From JAJPKK01 sp963787675 (GTDB lineage Bacteria > Pseudomonadota > Alphaproteobacteria > Rhizobiales > Xanthobacteraceae): DNA of 64,000 nt. Of this stretch, positions 61,985 through 64,000 are shown piece by piece. The notes under the pieces were generated by a model, which was not told the origin of the DNA, ran no database searches, and saw only the letters and a list, made by a program, of their open reading frames with translations. Each line of letters starts with the position of its first letter. Positions within the stretch are counted from its first letter, which is position 1. The stretch spans positions 1,364,001 through 1,428,000 of the forward strand of contig CAWBDV010000003.1 in the NCBI GenBank assembly GCA_963787675.1. Direction: 5' to 3'. Position numbers and translations under genes: made by a program.

Positions 61985-64000
61985 TTGACCGGCCAATCAC
62001 CGATCTTGCGCGGGAGGCGCGGCGTTGCCGTTGGCTTCCTAGCAGCTCTTGCCGTCGTCAGTTTTGCCGCCAGCGAGGCCGATGCGCGCCGTTATGCTCG
62101 GCATGGCGCGCAAATCGAGAGCGACGGTCCGCCCTCTTCCGCGATCGTCGTCGATGCCAACAGCGGCGAAGTCCTCCATTCCAGCAAGGCCGACGAGCTG
62201 CGCCATCCGGCGTCGCTCACGAAGATCATGACGCTCTACCTGCTGTTCGAGCGCCTTGATGCCGGCAAGCTCAAGCTCGATACGCCGCTCTCCGTTTCTG
62301 AACACGCGGCCGACCAGGCGCCGACCAAGCTTGGTTTGAAGCCCGAACAAACCATCGTGGTCGAAGATGCCATCAAAGGGTTGGTCACGCGATCCGCCAA
62401 TGACGCCGCGGTGGTCATTGCCGAGGCCATTGCCGGCGATGAGCGCAGCTTCGCTGAGATGATGACCCGCAAGGCACATGCGCTCGGAATGAGCCGCACC
62501 GTCTATCGCAATGCGTCAGGCTTGCCGAGCGACGAGCAGGTCACCACCGCGCGCGACCAGGCCACCCTGGGCCGCGCCATCCAGGAGCGGTTCCCCCGCT
62601 ACTACACATATTTCTCCACCGTCACCTTCAACTATCACGGTCAGTCGATCCGCAATCACAACCAGCTGCTCGGCCGGGTCGAAGGCGTCGACGGTATCAA
62701 GACCGGCTATACGCAGGCCTCGGGGTACAATCTCGTGACTTCGCTCAGGCGCGGTAACAAGCATCTCGTCGCCGTCGTGCTCGGCGGGTCGTCGGCAGGC
62801 TCGCGCGACGCCAAGATGCGCAACCTGATCGACGAATACATCCAGGTCGCATCTTCAAAGAAGACGGCCCCTGCGATTGCGGAAGCGCCGGCTGCGCATG
62901 AGACGGTTACCGCCCAGGCCCGTCCGGCTGAGGTCCGTCCATCCGAGAACCGGCAAGCCGAGAAGAAATCGACCGAGAAGAAATCGACCGAGACGAAGAC
63001 GGCGGACGCCCGTGCACCCTCGGCGCCTGCCCCTGCAAAAGATGCGCGCGCGACGGGCCGGCCGAACCCGGCGGCCGTCTATGCCGTGGCTTCCTACTCG
63101 CAGCCGATACCGTGGCCGAGCGCAAACGCGCCGGCAGCGGCACCCGCTGCTCCCGCGCCGGCGGCTATAGCGGCGCCGACGGCGCCGGTCGCCGCAGCGC
63201 CCGCTGTAACAGCGGCTCCGCCTCCGCCTCCGCCGGTGGCCGCAGTCGCACCCGCTCCTGCTCCGACGCCGCCTCCAGCTCCAGCACCTGCTGCTCCCGC
63301 AAGTCGTTTGTCGGCAGCGGCGGTCGTTGCGCCGCAAGTCCAGCGGCCGGCTGAACCGGCAGGCGAGCCCATCAAGCCGATCCCGGTCAAGACCGTGAAA
63401 GTGAAGCTCGCACCGACGCGGTCGGCTTCGATCGACACGCCGCCACCGGTCAAAACAGTCGTCGACGAGCCTACGCCCATGCGGGCTCCCGATCGTGCGT
63501 CGGCCAGCGTCGCCCCTCCCCTGCCGGCTCCGGCACCCCAGCGGAAGGCCGTCGTCGATGAACCGGCGGCGCCTATGCCGCCCCGAACGACAGAATTCCC
63601 GGTCGCGGCCGTCCCGGTACCTGCAACGACGCCGGTGCCCACTCAGAGATTCTCCGCCGCGGCGCCCTCGCCTGCGGATGAAGTGCCCGCGGCCGCAGCA
63701 GTTGCCGCGCCGATCCGCGCCCCAGTTCCGGCAAGCGCGCCGATTGAAGCTCTGCCGCTTCGAACCTCACAAGCCGAAAATGCAGTGCTGCGGGCTTCGC
63801 AGACCGACAGCACGGTCGTCCACACTGGCTGGATCATCCAGGTCGGCGCCTACGACAACGAATCGGATGCCAAACAGCGGCTGACGATGGTGCAGGCCCA
63901 TGCCGCCACCATGCTGTCGCACGCCGATCCGTTTACCGAGCCGGTGGCCAAGGGCGACAAGACTCTCTACCGCGCCCGTTTCGCCGGATTGCAAAAGGAC
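61985..64000 (+). CDS. D-alanyl-D-alanine carboxypeptidase with SPOR domain (3' end cut off)
   Basis: TTG 61985, 5 nt after GGGGGAGA, starts a frame open to the window end. Signal peptide (GVAVGFLAALAVVSFAASEA) ending ADA. Peptidase S11 motifs: Ser77-x-x-Lys80 (SLTK), SAN 137-139 and KTG at 239-241 (IKTGYTQASG), as in PBP5/DacC. A ~250-residue Ala/Pro-rich linker then leads to a SPOR domain (TGWIIQVGAYDNESDAKQRL). It trims pentapeptides in the periplasm, and SPOR should direct it to denuded glycan at the septum. The stop lies beyond the window. Confidence 0.92.
   Translation, partial: MTGQSPILRGRRGVAVGFLAALAVVSFAASEADARRYARHGAQIESDGPPSSAIVVDANSGEVLHSSKADELRHPASLTKIMTLYLLFERLDAGKLKLDTPLSVSEHAADQAPTKLGLKPEQTIVVEDAIKGLVTRSANDAAVVIAEAIAGDERSFAEMMTRKAHALGMSRTVYRNASGLPSDEQVTTARDQATLGRAIQERFPRYYTYFSTVTFNYHGQSIRNHNQLLGRVEGVDGIKTGYTQASGYNLVTSLRRGNKHLVAVVLGGSSAGSRDAKMRNLIDEYIQVASSKKTAPAIAEAPAAHETVTAQARPAEVRPSENRQAEKKSTEKKSTETKTADARAPSAPAPAKDARATGRPNPAAVYAVASYSQPIPWPSANAPAAAPAAPAPAAIAAPTAPVAAAPAVTAAPPPPPPVAAVAPAPAPTPPPAPAPAAPASRLSAAAVVAPQVQRPAEPAGEPIKPIPVKTVKVKLAPTRSASIDTPPPVKTVVDEPTPMRAPDRASASVAPPLPAPAPQRKAVVDEPAAPMPPRTTEFPVAAVPVPATTPVPTQRFSAAAPSPADEVPAAAAVAAPIRAPVPASAPIEALPLRTSQAENAVLRASQTDSTVVHTGWIIQVGAYDNESDAKQRLTMVQAHAATMLSHADPFTEPVAKGDKTLYRARFAGLQKD

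Overview
The window is about 64 kb of GC-rich alphaproteobacterial chromosome. Gene content points to the Hyphomicrobiales, near Bradyrhizobium, Rhodopseudomonas or Pseudolabrys: a tig-clpP-clpX-lon run, glnB-glnA, rplM-rpsI, clpS-clpA, a phasin, TctC-type binding proteins and palindromic intergenic repeats. The genus is an inference.

Positions 948-15725 are a genomic island at the 3' end of tRNA-Val(TAC). The last 16 nt of the tRNA, including CCA, recur exactly at the far end, and a tyrosine recombinase ends 24 nt from the intact tRNA. The right half (10.0-15.7 kb) is a phage- or ICE-like module: small HTH protein, HTH/DNA-methyltransferase fusion, broken replication-initiator-like gene, hypotheticals and integrase. 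The left half (1.2-7.6 kb) is a tightly packed minus-strand operon: a ~1200-residue XRE-HTH/PD-(D/E)XK-like/helical protein, two DUF488 proteins and a frameshifted DUF2971 gene. It is the best candidate here for an undescribed, possibly anti-phage, system. A serine recombinase with palindromic upstream sites is divergent from it.

Positions 15.9-22.8 kb hold the proteostasis block lon, clpX, clpP and tig, with tRNA-Leu(TAG). From 23 to 36 kb lie accessory metabolic genes: an NmrA-like reductase with a divergent HxlR regulator, a decayed TauD dioxygenase, a TctC binding protein, acetamidase, SMP-30 lactonase, DUF6152, a serpin, a multicopper-oxidase-like protein that lacks copper ligands, and the NAD(P)H-hydrate repair enzyme.

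Positions 36.7-47 kb are mostly housekeeping: glnB (with a sigma-54-type promoter) and glnA, rplM-rpsI, thioesterase, enoyl-CoA hydratase, CoA-binding protein, a frameshifted homocysteine-synthase-like gene and heme A synthase. Positions 46.9-52.7 kb form a small exopolysaccharide cluster. An IS5-family element (54216-55036, TA duplication) splits azlC. A TPR-caspase protein, clpA-clpS, a phasin and a SPOR-tailed D,D-carboxypeptidase, cut by the window edge, complete the window.

At least seven genes carry single-base frameshifts, some in otherwise intact core genes. Either the assembly keeps indel errors or several loci are decaying; this affects every call marked pseudogene.
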